Assembly: GCF_000813745.1 (NCBI RefSeq)
Contig: NZ_JWLC01000025.1
Location: 62,001 to 126,000 of the forward strand
Source: Leisingera sp. ANG-M1
GTDB lineage: Bacteria > Pseudomonadota > Alphaproteobacteria > Rhodobacterales > Rhodobacteraceae
Direction of reading: 5' to 3'
Length of the DNA: 64,000 nt
Position numbers and translations under genes: made by a program. The notes below the pieces were generated by a model. That model had not been told where the DNA came from. It searched no databases and saw only the letters and a program-made list of their open reading frames with translations. Positions 44,590 through 52,372 of this stretch are shown here, piece by piece (within the stretch, counting starts at the first letter, position 1; each line of letters opens with the position of its first letter).

Positions 44590-44878
44590 CTGTCACTCTC
44601 CCTTAGTTCGAAAATACATATATAAATTCAGGAATGTGTTTGCAAGCCTCCGATGGCACCGGCTGGCGCTTCCGGAAATCATCGCAGCGGCATGATATGT
44701 GTCAAGGCAGGGTGTTGCTGCATTGCGGTATCCTGGCCGCACCGCAGCAATTGCCCGTCAAACCGTCAAAGGGCCGGGAAACCTGCGCAAATATGAAGCA
44801 TTGCACTCAATTTTCGCGGGTTTTCGTATTCCTGTTGCGAAATACTGGCACAATCGCATGACGTAGGGAGGACTGCTC

Positions 44879-45094
44879 ATGACCAAGGAAGAACTGCTGC
44901 ATACCGTAGAAGCGCTGGAGACCCGGATTCTGAGTGAGACTGGCGCGGACCGGCTGGCGATGCGGCCAGAATTCATCCGGCTGCTCGATTACATGCGTAA
45001 GAAAGGGGAAGAGGTTCCCGGGCGGTTCCGCCGCTTGGAGGCGGCGCTTTGCGAAGAGGCGGTCGAGGAAATGTTTGACAACATGCCGGTTTGA
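44879..45094 (+). CDS. Small conserved-type hypothetical protein
   Basis: 71 residues from ATG at 44879, with a strong AGGGAGGAC site. It is mostly helical and charged (TKEELLHTVEALETRILSE, FRRLEAALCEEAVEEMFDNM), with no membrane segment or signal. I do not recognise a family. Good initiation signal and codon use support expression. Confidence 0.7.
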   Translation: MTKEELLHTVEALETRILSETGADRLAMRPEFIRLLDYMRKKGEEVPGRFRRLEAALCEEAVEEMFDNMPV

Positions 45095-45118
45095 AGTATC
45101 GGCCGGGCATCGCCGGGT

Positions 45119-45337
45119 TTAGCCCAGGAAGATGCCGACCATCACCAGCATCAGCCCCAGGACCGACAGCAACAGCGCCCCCAGGTTATAGGGCAGCACC
45201 GATTGCACCACAGCGCGCAAGGCCTCGTCGCCCAGATTCTGGCGGCGGGCCTTGGCAACTTTGATGATGCACCAGATCAGCCCCAGGAGACCCGCGACGG
45301 ACACTGCGGCTCCGGTCCAGACGATGAGATCGAACAT
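45119..45337 (-). CDS. Small two-helix membrane protein
   Basis: 72 residues with two membrane segments (LIVWTGAAVSVAGLLGLIWC and LGALLLSVLGLMLVMVGIFL) joined by a basic loop (KVAKARRQN), which should face the cytoplasm. Family not recognised with confidence; the amphipathic loop and length are common in Rhodobacterales hypothetical proteins. Convergent with the 71-residue gene. Confidence 0.7.
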   Translation of the reverse strand: MFDLIVWTGAAVSVAGLLGLIWCIIKVAKARRQNLGDEALRAVVQSVLPYNLGALLLSVLGLMLVMVGIFLG

Positions 45338-45532
45338 AAGCGTGCTCCTGCGGGTTCATAAGTTCAAGCGCGCCTAGCCGATCCTGGCGGCTGGCGCAAG
45401 CTGTCCTGCCCGGCGTGCCGGATTTTGCTGCCCGGGGTTCCGGTTCTGCTTTCCCCGCTTGCGGCGCGGCGGACGGGGCGCTATCCCCTTGCTCCGACGA
45501 CAACAACTCAGCACCTGCCGACGGAGCCCGGG

Positions 45533-45796
45533 ATGGATATCACCGAAGACGAAAAAAGCGAAAACTACCGTGTGACCGCGGGCGAACTGCGCCAGTTTAT
45601 CGAGCGGTTCGAGCGGCTGGATGAAGAGAAAAAGACCATCGCTGAGCAGCAGAAAGAGGTGATGGCAGAAGCCAAGGCGCGCGGCTATGACACCAAGGTG
45701 ATGCGCAAGATCATCGCGCTGCGCAAGCGTGACCAGGACGATATCGCCGAAGAAGAGGCGGTGCTGGAAATGTACAAGGAAGCGCTGGGGATGTAA
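45533..45796 (+). CDS. gapR: DUF2312 (GapR-type) DNA-binding protein
   Basis: 87 residues from ATG at 45533. DUF2312 is recognisable throughout: YRVTAGELRQFIERFERLDE, VMAEAKARGYDTKVMRKIIA, LRKRDQDDIAEEEAVLEMYK. In Caulobacter GapR is an essential nucleoid protein that clamps overtwisted AT-rich DNA and helps replication and transcription. A strong terminator follows at 45821. Function here is by family analogy. Confidence 0.9.
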   Translation: MDITEDEKSENYRVTAGELRQFIERFERLDEEKKTIAEQQKEVMAEAKARGYDTKVMRKIIALRKRDQDDIAEEEAVLEMYKEALGM

Positions 45797-45820
45797 TCCA
45801 GCCTGACCTTACCGGATATC

Positions 45821-45853
45821 GGGCCGCGCAGGGGTGACCTGCGCGGCCCCTTT
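45821..45853 (+). terminator. Terminator after gapR
   Basis: GGGCCGCGCAGG-GGTGA-CCTGCGCGGCCC, a perfect 12-bp stem, then C and TTT. Confidence 0.7.
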
Positions 45854-45949
45854 CATTTGGGCTGCCGCCGGAATAAATTTTAAGCTTGAAATAAATCCGG
45901 CCCTGCAGGTAAGGTCAGCCGCAGGAGCATCAACACAAAGGAGCCCTCC

Positions 45950-46348
45950 ATGCCGGCCATTAGCGTGCATCCCGAAGGATGGAAGCCAGCCAAGGGCTAT
46001 GCCAATGGGATGGTGGCCGAAGGCAAATTGCTGTTTGTCGGCGGTCAGATCGGCTGGACGGCGGACCAGGTGTTTGAGGCGAAGGACTTTATCGGCCAGA
46101 TGAGCCAGGCGCTGCGCAACATCCTGGAGGTGGTTGAGGCGGCAGGGGGCAGTGCCACGGATATCACCCGGCTGACCTGGTATGTGACTGACAAGGCAGA
46201 GTATTTGGCTCATCAGGCCGAGGTCGGCCAAGCCTACCGCGCAGTGATGGGCTACCACTTTCCGGCAATGACCATGGTCGTGGTCTCGGCTTTGGTCGAG
46301 GATGAAGCCAAGGTGGAAATTGAGGCAACAGCGGTACTGCCGTTCTAA
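45950..46348 (+). CDS. RidA-family protein, second copy
   Basis: 132 residues with RidA fold landmarks (ANGMVAEGKLLFVGGQIGW, DITRLTWYVTDKAEYL, VEIEATAVLPF). The segment holding the catalytic Arg in archetypal RidA reads FPAMTMVVVSAL, so the arginine is absent, as in the copy at 21475. Subgroups of this kind often act in catabolic pathways of aromatic or nitrogen compounds. It is followed by a cupin gene 85 bases on. Confidence 0.85.
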   Translation: MPAISVHPEGWKPAKGYANGMVAEGKLLFVGGQIGWTADQVFEAKDFIGQMSQALRNILEVVEAAGGSATDITRLTWYVTDKAEYLAHQAEVGQAYRAVMGYHFPAMTMVVVSALVEDEAKVEIEATAVLPF

Positions 46349-46433
46349 ATCCTGGATCACACGGTTTCGTGATCGCTCTTCCGCCGGGCTGTGCAAGCCG
46401 CCACATGTCTTGCGGCAGCAAAGGGAGAGCCAC

Positions 46434-47072
46434 ATGCGGATCAACGCCGATTTCAGCAAACGTGCCGCGGTGCATTTCGACGACACGCCTTGGGTGGCGA
46501 GCCCGGCACCCGGGGTGGAGCGCAAGATGCTAGACCGGATCGGCGAGGAGGTGGCCCGGGCCACCACCATTGTCCGTTTCGCGCCGGGATCCGCTTTCGC
46601 ACCGCATGTGCATGATGGCGGCGAGGAGTTTCTGGTGCTCGACGGCGTGTTCCAGGATGAGCACGGCGACTTTCCGGCCGGCACCTACGTCCGCAATCCT
46701 CCAACCACCAGCCACACGCCTGCCGCCGCAGAGGGGGCGGTGATCCTGGTGAAGCTGCATCAGTTCGATCCGGATGACCGAACCGAAGTCACCGTTGCCA
46801 CCAGCGCCAGTACTCCAGTGCAGGAGTTGTTCCAGGATACCGCCGAGGCCGTGACGCTGCAAAACTGGGGGCCGGGGCAGGCGGTCAGCTTAGGCGCGCC
46901 CGGCGGGATTGAGGCCTTTGTGGTGGCTGGAAGCTACCGTGAAAACGGCGAGGAGTTCAGCCGCTGGGACTGGCTGCGCTTGCCGCCCGGCAGCCGGTTC
47001 AACGCCATTGCAGGCCCGGAAGGGGCGCAAGTCTGGATGAAAACCGGTCATCTCGCGCAAATGGGTGCTTAA
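46434..47072 (+). CDS. ChrR-like cupin-domain protein
   Basis: 212 residues from ATG at 46434. Two cupin halves are visible: RFAPGSAFAPHVHDGGEEFL with His/Glu metal ligands (about 46-65), and GGIEAFVVAGSYRENGEEFS with WLRLPPGSRF (about 160-195). It resembles the cupin domain of the anti-sigma factor ChrR but lacks the N-terminal zinc anti-sigma domain. It is therefore more likely an enzyme or sensor of the same fold. Role unknown; a terminator follows. Confidence 0.82.
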   Translation: MRINADFSKRAAVHFDDTPWVASPAPGVERKMLDRIGEEVARATTIVRFAPGSAFAPHVHDGGEEFLVLDGVFQDEHGDFPAGTYVRNPPTTSHTPAAAEGAVILVKLHQFDPDDRTEVTVATSASTPVQELFQDTAEAVTLQNWGPGQAVSLGAPGGIEAFVVAGSYRENGEEFSRWDWLRLPPGSRFNAIAGPEGAQVWMKTGHLAQMGA

Positions 47073-47110
47073 AGCGCCGAAAAGTTTCTGGCGTAAAAAC
47101 AAATCCTTGC

Positions 47111-47141
47111 AAGCCGCTCCTGCCGGGGCGGCTTATTTTTT
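47111..47141 (+). terminator. Rho-independent terminator after the cupin gene
   Basis: AAGCCGCTCC-TGCC-GGGGCGGCTT, a 10-bp stem with one wobble pair, then ATTTTTT. It separates the cupin gene from preT. Confidence 0.85.
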
Positions 47142-47228
47142 GCCATGATCAAAATTTTACCAGTTGATAAAAAATCAGACTGTGGCACTCTGATAGGCAA
47201 GAAGAACAGACAATCAGGGAGACACCCA

Positions 47229-48563
47229 ATGGCGACCAGCCATCAGGCATCCGGCATTCAGGCAGCGCGTTTGGACGCTGCCGGGATCGCCGAGAATTTC
47301 TCGGACTTGCATCCAGCCTATGACGCGCATGAGGCCGCGGTGGCGGCGGACCGCTGCTATTTCTGCTATGACGCGCCCTGCATGACCGCTTGTCCGACCA
47401 GCATCGACATTCCCCAGTTCATCCGGGAGATCCAGGCAGGTCACGCCGAAAGCGCCGCCCGCACCATTTTGGAGCAGAACATCCTGGGCGGCATGTGCGC
47501 CCGGGTCTGCCCGACTGAGACGCTCTGCGAAGAGGCCTGTGTGCGCGAAACCGCCGAAGGCAAGCCGGTTGAGATCGGACGCCTGCAGCGCTACGCCACC
47601 GACACGCTGATGGAGAAGGGGGAGCACCCCTTCACCCGCGCTGCCTCGACCGGCAAGAAGGCCGCCGTGGTCGGCGCCGGACCCGCAGGCCTGGCGGCAG
47701 CGCACCGGCTGGCCATGCTGGGCCATGACGTGGTGATCTATGACGCCAAGTCCAAGGCCGGCGGTCTCAACGAATTCGGCATCGCCGCGTATAAGTCCAC
47801 CAATAATTTTGCCGCGCGCGAAGTTGAGTGGCTGCTGCAAATCGGCGGCATTACAATGGATTACGGCAAGAAGCTGGGCGCGGAACTGTCACTGGACGCC
47901 TTGACAGCGGAGTATGACGCCGTGTTCCTCTCCATTGGCCTAGCTGGGGTCAACGCCCTGCGCGCCCCGGGCGAGGACAAGGATGGCGTCCGCGACGCGG
48001 TGGAATTCATCGCCGATGTGCGCCAAGCCGAGGACCTGACCATGCTGCCGGTGGGCCGCAATGTGGTGGTGATCGGCGGCGGCATGACCGCTGTGGATGC
48101 CGCGGTGCAGTCGAAACTGCTGGGCGCCGAAAACGTCACCATCGCCTACCGCCGCAGCCGCGATGACATGGGCGCAAGCCGGTTCGAACAGGATCTGGCC
48201 GCGTCCAAGGGCGTGAAGCTGATGTTCAACGTCATGCCCAAGGCGGTGCACGGAAATGGCGCAGCCGCCGAAATCGAATTGGAGTATACTGCGGTTGCAG
48301 ATGGCAAGGTCTCCGGCACCGGCGAGACCGTGCGTTTGGCCGCCGATCAAGTGTTCAAGGCAATTGGCCAGACCCTGGAGGGCCAGCCCGATGCGCTGAA
48401 GCTTGAGGGCCGCAAGATCAAGGTTTCGGAGACCGGGCGCACCTCGCTGGCCGGGGTCTGGGCCGGGGGTGACTGCGCCTCGGGCGGCGAGGACCTCACC
48501 GTGACCGCCGTGGCCGAAGGCCGCGATGCTGCAATGGACATTCACTCCAGCCTGATGGGCTGA
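47229..48563 (+). CDS. preT: PreT, NAD(P)-dependent dihydropyrimidine dehydrogenase subunit
   Basis: 444 residues from ATG at 47229. The N-terminal Fe-S region has CYFCYDAPCMTACP and GGMCARVCPTETLCEEAC, as in glutamate-synthase-type small subunits. Nucleotide motifs are VVGAGPAGLAAAHRL (FAD) and VVIGGGMTAVDAAVQ (NAD(P)H). It takes electrons from a nicotinamide nucleotide and passes them through Fe-S clusters to PreA. In E. coli PreTA reduces uracil and thymine. It precedes preA by 56 bases. Confidence 0.93.
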   Translation: MATSHQASGIQAARLDAAGIAENFSDLHPAYDAHEAAVAADRCYFCYDAPCMTACPTSIDIPQFIREIQAGHAESAARTILEQNILGGMCARVCPTETLCEEACVRETAEGKPVEIGRLQRYATDTLMEKGEHPFTRAASTGKKAAVVGAGPAGLAAAHRLAMLGHDVVIYDAKSKAGGLNEFGIAAYKSTNNFAAREVEWLLQIGGITMDYGKKLGAELSLDALTAEYDAVFLSIGLAGVNALRAPGEDKDGVRDAVEFIADVRQAEDLTMLPVGRNVVVIGGGMTAVDAAVQSKLLGAENVTIAYRRSRDDMGASRFEQDLAASKGVKLMFNVMPKAVHGNGAAAEIELEYTAVADGKVSGTGETVRLAADQVFKAIGQTLEGQPDALKLEGRKIKVSETGRTSLAGVWAGGDCASGGEDLTVTAVAEGRDAAMDIHSSLMG

Positions 48564-48619
48564 GCCAGCTCGGGCGCAGCGCAGCTGCGACCCAAGCTAG
48601 CCTTAAGAGGAGAGATCAA

Positions 48620-49924
48620 ATGGCTGATCTGACAACAGAATTTTTGGGGATCAAATCCCCCAACCCGTTCTGGCTGGCCTCGGCGCCGCCAACCGACAAG
48701 GAATACAACGTCCGCCGCGCTTTTGAAGCTGGCTGGGGCGGCGTGGTTTGGAAAACCTTGGGCTCTGAAGGTCCGCCAGTCGTCAATGTGAACGGTCCGC
48801 GCTACGGCGCGATCTGGGGGGCTGACCGCCGTCTGCTGGGCCTCAACAACATCGAGCTGATCACCGACCGGCCGCTGCAGACCAACCTTGAGGAAATCAC
48901 CCGGGTCAAGAAGGACTACCCGGACCGCGCCGTCATTGTCTCGATCATGGTGCCCTGCGAAGAGCAGGCCTGGAAAGATATCCTACCGCAGGTGGAGGCC
49001 ACCGGCGCCGACGGAATCGAGCTGAACTTTGGCTGCCCGCACGGCATGGCCGAGCGCGGCATGGGCTCTGCTGTGGGGCAGGTGCCGGAATACATCCAGA
49101 TGGTCACCGAGTGGTGCAAGAAATACTACTCCAAGCCGGTGATTGTGAAGCTGACCCCGAATATCACCGACATCCGCCACCCGGCGCGGGCTGCAAATGC
49201 GGGCAATGCCGATGCGGTCAGCCTGATCAACACCATCAACTCGATCACCTCGGTGGATCTCGACAGCATGGCGCCGGAGCCGACCATCGGCGGCAAGGGC
49301 ACGCACGGCGGCTATTGCGGCCCGGCGGTGAAGCCGATTGCGCTGAATATGGTCGCCGAAATCGCCCGCGACCCGCAAACCCATGGCCTGCCGATCTCTG
49401 CCATTGGCGGCGTGACCACCTGGCGCGATGCGGCTGAGTTCATGGCGATGGGCGCAGGCAACGTGCAAGTCTGCACCGCCGCGATGACCTATGGCTTCAA
49501 CGTGGTGAAGGAGATGATTTCGGGTCTGTCCAATTGGATGGATGAGAAGGGCTACACCTCCACGCAGGACTTCATCGGCATGGCTGTGCCGAATGTCACC
49601 GACTGGCAGTATCTGGACCTGAATTATGTGACCAAGGCCAAGATCAATCAGGACGATTGCATCAAATGCGGCCGCTGTTTTGCCGCCTGCGAGGACACTT
49701 CGCACCAGGCAATTGCGATGAGCGAAGACAGGGTATTCACTGTGAAGGACGACGAATGCGTCGCCTGCAACCTCTGTGTGAATGTCTGCCCGGTTGAAGG
49801 CTGCATCACTATGGAGGAGGTCGCGGCAGGCCAGATCGACGAGCGCACCGGCGAGGTGGTTTCGGGCGATTACGCCAACTGGACCACCCACCCGAACAAC
49901 CCGGCCGCAACCGCCGCCGAGTGA
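48620..49924 (+). CDS. preA: PreA, dihydropyrimidine dehydrogenase catalytic subunit
   Basis: 434 residues. An FMN-binding TIM barrel (about 1-310) begins TTEFLGIKSPNPFWLASAPP and includes NFGCPHGMAERGMG. A C-terminal 2[4Fe-4S] ferredoxin domain has CIKCGRCFAACED and CVACNLCVNVCP. It reduces uracil/thymine to the dihydro form, the first step of the reductive pathway. The dihydropyrimidinase and carbamoylase of the following steps are encoded downstream. Ends facing the RutR-type gene. Confidence 0.95.
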   Translation: MADLTTEFLGIKSPNPFWLASAPPTDKEYNVRRAFEAGWGGVVWKTLGSEGPPVVNVNGPRYGAIWGADRRLLGLNNIELITDRPLQTNLEEITRVKKDYPDRAVIVSIMVPCEEQAWKDILPQVEATGADGIELNFGCPHGMAERGMGSAVGQVPEYIQMVTEWCKKYYSKPVIVKLTPNITDIRHPARAANAGNADAVSLINTINSITSVDLDSMAPEPTIGGKGTHGGYCGPAVKPIALNMVAEIARDPQTHGLPISAIGGVTTWRDAAEFMAMGAGNVQVCTAAMTYGFNVVKEMISGLSNWMDEKGYTSTQDFIGMAVPNVTDWQYLDLNYVTKAKINQDDCIKCGRCFAACEDTSHQAIAMSEDRVFTVKDDECVACNLCVNVCPVEGCITMEEVAAGQIDERTGEVVSGDYANWTTHPNNPAATAAE

Positions 49925-49995
49925 TCCATCGTCAGTTCCGGCTTCGGGACTTCTCCCGCCCGTCGCCGGCCTCCTTTGCAGGAGACCGTCTCCCG

Positions 49996-50034
49996 TTGGG
50001 CCCGGCGCCGCGCATAGCGCGGCGCCGGGCCCAA
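49996..50034. repeat. Perfect 39-base palindrome between preA and rutR
   Basis: Two 18-base arms (first half starting TTGGGCCCGG, second ending CCGGGCCCAA) separated by ATA. A smaller inverted repeat GGAGAC-C-GTCTCC lies just before it at 49981. It lies between converging genes, so it may terminate both. The absence of a T-run and its perfection also fit a repeat element. Confidence 0.65.
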
Positions 50035-50121
50035 GGCCGCCAAGGGGGTATCAGCATTGCTGATGGCACCTGCGGGCGCGGGAGCGTTTCCCTTTCGGTG
50101 AAAACGTTCGCTGGCGGAAAG

Positions 50122-50736
50122 TCAGCTCTGCGGCGTAAGCATCCGGCGGTAAAGAGTTTCCAAGTATTGCGGCGCCGCGTCAAAGGGGTCTTCATCCCCC
50201 ATCAGCGTACGCACCTGCGCATCAAAATCAGCATAGTGCTGGGTGAGCGACCAGATCGAAAACAGCAGATGCTTGGGGTGGGCCCGGTTGATACGGCCGG
50301 CATCCATCCAGCCCTGCAGCAACCGCGCCTTTTCCTCCACCAGCACGTTCAGATCGCTTGCAATGACGTCATGCAAACGCGGCGCCCCCTGCACGATCTC
50401 ATTGGCGTAAAGTCGGCTTTCGCGCGGAAAATCCCGGCTCATCTGCAGTTTGCGCTGCACATAGGCAAGGATTTCTTCCAGCGGCTCCCCCTCAGGGTCC
50501 AGCGCCCGCAGCGGGTCCAGCCAGGTGTCCAAAAGCCCGGCCATCAGCTCATTGAAGATAGCTTCCTTTGAGGGGAAATAATACAGCAGGTTCGGTTTGC
50601 TGAGGCCCGCCGCCTTGGCGATCTGGTCCACGGTGGAGCCGCGGAAGCCATGGCTGGAAAAAACGTCCAGCGCGGCTTCGAGAATGGCGGCGCGATTCTT
50701 TTTCTGAATGCGGGTGGGCGCGCGGTCTGCGGGCAT
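50122..50736 (-). CDS. rutR: RutR-type TetR-family repressor of pyrimidine catabolism
   Basis: 204 residues from ATG at 50736; a much longer upstream reading is unlikely. The TetR helix-turn-helix is AALDVFSSHGFRGSTVDQIA, then KAAGLSKPNLLYYFPSKEA. The C-terminal domain is of the RutR/YcdC type. In E. coli RutR binds TTGACCA-N2-TGGTCAA and is released by uracil or thymine. A perfect copy of that site lies at 50871-50886, between this gene and the carbamoylase gene, which strongly supports the name. Confidence 0.92.
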   Translation of the reverse strand: MPADRAPTRIQKKNRAAILEAALDVFSSHGFRGSTVDQIAKAAGLSKPNLLYYFPSKEAIFNELMAGLLDTWLDPLRALDPEGEPLEEILAYVQRKLQMSRDFPRESRLYANEIVQGAPRLHDVIASDLNVLVEEKARLLQGWMDAGRINRAHPKHLLFSIWSLTQHYADFDAQVRTLMGDEDPFDAAPQYLETLYRRMLTPQS

Positions 50737-50870
50737 GTCCGTCCTTGTCTGTTTTTGCCGCACCTGCCAGCTGAAGTGCGGAATTTTACCTATTTCCGGC
50801 AAAAGCACCGTTTTTTTCAAGAGGCATGCGGCAATTTCTTGACTGAGTGTGAACCCGTGATAGCGTGAGT

Positions 50871-50886
50871 TTGACCAGTTGGTCAA
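50871..50886. promoter_or_regulatory. RutR operator
   Basis: TTGACCAGTTGGTCAA matches the E. coli RutR consensus TTGACCA-N2-TGGTCAA at every fixed position. It lies 135 bases upstream of rutR and 119 bases upstream of the carbamoylase gene, so it can serve both divergent genes. Confidence 0.88.
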
Positions 50887-51005
50887 ATCATTGGCCGGAT
50901 CCAGCCGGACCGGAACAGTGACAGGCCAGCACTCAAAGCCACCGGAAACGGCGAATACGCCGGCCGAAGCCTGCAAAGACGGGCGAACAGGGAAGGAAGC
51001 TGGAG

Positions 51006-52256
51006 ATGACGTCGCTTGGACAGAATCTGAAAATCAATGGCGACAGGCTGTGGGACAGCCTGATGGAGATGGCCAAGATCGGTCCTGGTGTCGCGGGCGG
51101 CAACAACCGCCAGACGCTGACGGACGAGGATGGCGAGGGCCGCGCCCTGTTCCGAAAATGGTGCAAGGACGCGGGCTGTTCCATGGGGCTCGACCAGATG
51201 GGCAACATGTTTGCCCGGCGCGAAGGCACCGACCCGGAGGCGCTGCCGGTCTATGTTGGCTCGCATCTGGATACCCAGCCGACCGGCGGCAAGTATGACG
51301 GGGTGCTGGGGGTGCTCGGCGGGCTGGAGCTGATCCGCTCGCTCAATGACATGAATATCAGGACCAAGCATCCGATTGTGGTGACCAACTTCACCAACGA
51401 AGAGGGTACGCGTTTTGCGCCGGCTATGCTGTCTTCGGGTGTGTTTGCCGGTATTCACACTCAGGACTGGGCCTATGACCGGGAGGATGCTGAAGGCAAG
51501 AAGTTTGGCGATGAACTGAGCCGCATCGGCTGGCGCGGCGAAGAGGAAACCGGCGCCCGCAAGATGCATGCCTTCTTTGAGCTGCACATCGAACAGGGCC
51601 CGATCCTTGAGGCGGAAGGCAAGGACATCGGCGTGGTAACTCATGGCCAGGGCCTCAGCTGGACCCAGGTGACGGTCACTGGCAAAGACGCCCACACCGG
51701 CTCCACCCCGATGCCGTTGCGGCGCAATGCAGGCCTGGCGATGGCACGGATCCTGGAGGAAGTGGACGTGATTGCCTGGAGCCATGCGCCGCACGCGGTC
51801 GGGGCAGCGGGGCATATCGACGTCTTTCCCAACTCGCGCAATGTGATCCCGGGCAAGGTGGTTTTCACCGTTGATTTCCGCAGCCCTGATCTGGACGTGA
51901 TCACGGATATGGAAAACCGTTTGCGGGAAAAGGCCAGCGAAATTGCCGAGGCGATGGGGGTGGACATCGAATTCGAAAAGGTCGGTGGCTTTGATCCCGT
52001 TGCCTTTGACGACGGCTGCGTCACCGCGGTGCGCAGCGCGGCAGAGCGGCTGGGCTATTCACATCTCGATATCATCTCGGGGGCAGGCCATGACGCCTGC
52101 TGGATCAACCGGGTGGCGCCGACTGCAATGGTGATGTGCCCCTGCGTTGACGGCCTCAGCCACAACGAGGCGGAAGAGATCAGCAAGGAATGGGCCGAAG
52201 CCGGCGCCAATGTCCTGTTCCACGCGGTGGTCGAAACTGCTGAAATCGTTTCATAG
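51006..52256 (+). CDS. hyuC: Zn-dependent N-carbamoylase / beta-ureidopropionase (M20 type)
   Basis: 416 residues. M20-family hydrolase motifs: YVGSHLDTQPTGGKYDGVLG (metal and catalytic Asp), FTNEEGTRFAPAML (Glu pair), ELHIEQGPILEAEG and SGAGHDACWINRVAPTAM. It hydrolyses N-carbamoyl-beta-alanine or N-carbamoyl-beta-aminoisobutyrate to the beta-amino acid, CO2 and ammonia, the last step of reductive pyrimidine breakdown. It is first in the plus-strand operon behind the RutR operator. Relatives also act on allantoate or other carbamoyl amino acids. Confidence 0.92.
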   Translation: MTSLGQNLKINGDRLWDSLMEMAKIGPGVAGGNNRQTLTDEDGEGRALFRKWCKDAGCSMGLDQMGNMFARREGTDPEALPVYVGSHLDTQPTGGKYDGVLGVLGGLELIRSLNDMNIRTKHPIVVTNFTNEEGTRFAPAMLSSGVFAGIHTQDWAYDREDAEGKKFGDELSRIGWRGEEETGARKMHAFFELHIEQGPILEAEGKDIGVVTHGQGLSWTQVTVTGKDAHTGSTPMPLRRNAGLAMARILEEVDVIAWSHAPHAVGAAGHIDVFPNSRNVIPGKVVFTVDFRSPDLDVITDMENRLREKASEIAEAMGVDIEFEKVGGFDPVAFDDGCVTAVRSAAERLGYSHLDIISGAGHDACWINRVAPTAMVMCPCVDGLSHNEAEEISKEWAEAGANVLFHAVVETAEIVS

Positions 52257-52305
52257 CTGGGGGCCGGCCCCAGACCCCCGGGATATTTCCGGCAAGAGGA
52301 AGAGA
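52257..52305. repeat. Interspersed repeat, copy B
   Basis: Starts one base after the carbamoylase stop: GGGGGCCGGCCCCAGACC, then CCCGGGATATTTCC and GGCAAGAGGAAGAG. Same order of blocks as copy A at 4195. Confidence 0.65.
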
Positions 52306-52372
52306 CGGCGCGCAGCGGCGGAAGAGACAAATGGAGGCGTGAAAATGCGCCCCGGTTCAGGGAGTTGTAACC

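Noticed and set aside
44605-44640. SoxR/SqrR operator upstream of the MBL gene
   Set aside because: Only the left half ATTC is right; eight bases later there is GTTT, not GAAT. Kept as a remark, not as a feature.
46434-47072. ChrR anti-sigma factor
   Set aside because: The cupin part is similar, but the N-terminal zinc-binding anti-sigma domain is missing and no ECF sigma gene is adjacent.
47184-47202. TGGCAC...GGCA sequence before preT, resembling a sigma-54 promoter
   Set aside because: The GG and GC elements are not ten bases apart (one base too many), and the TTGC block is absent.
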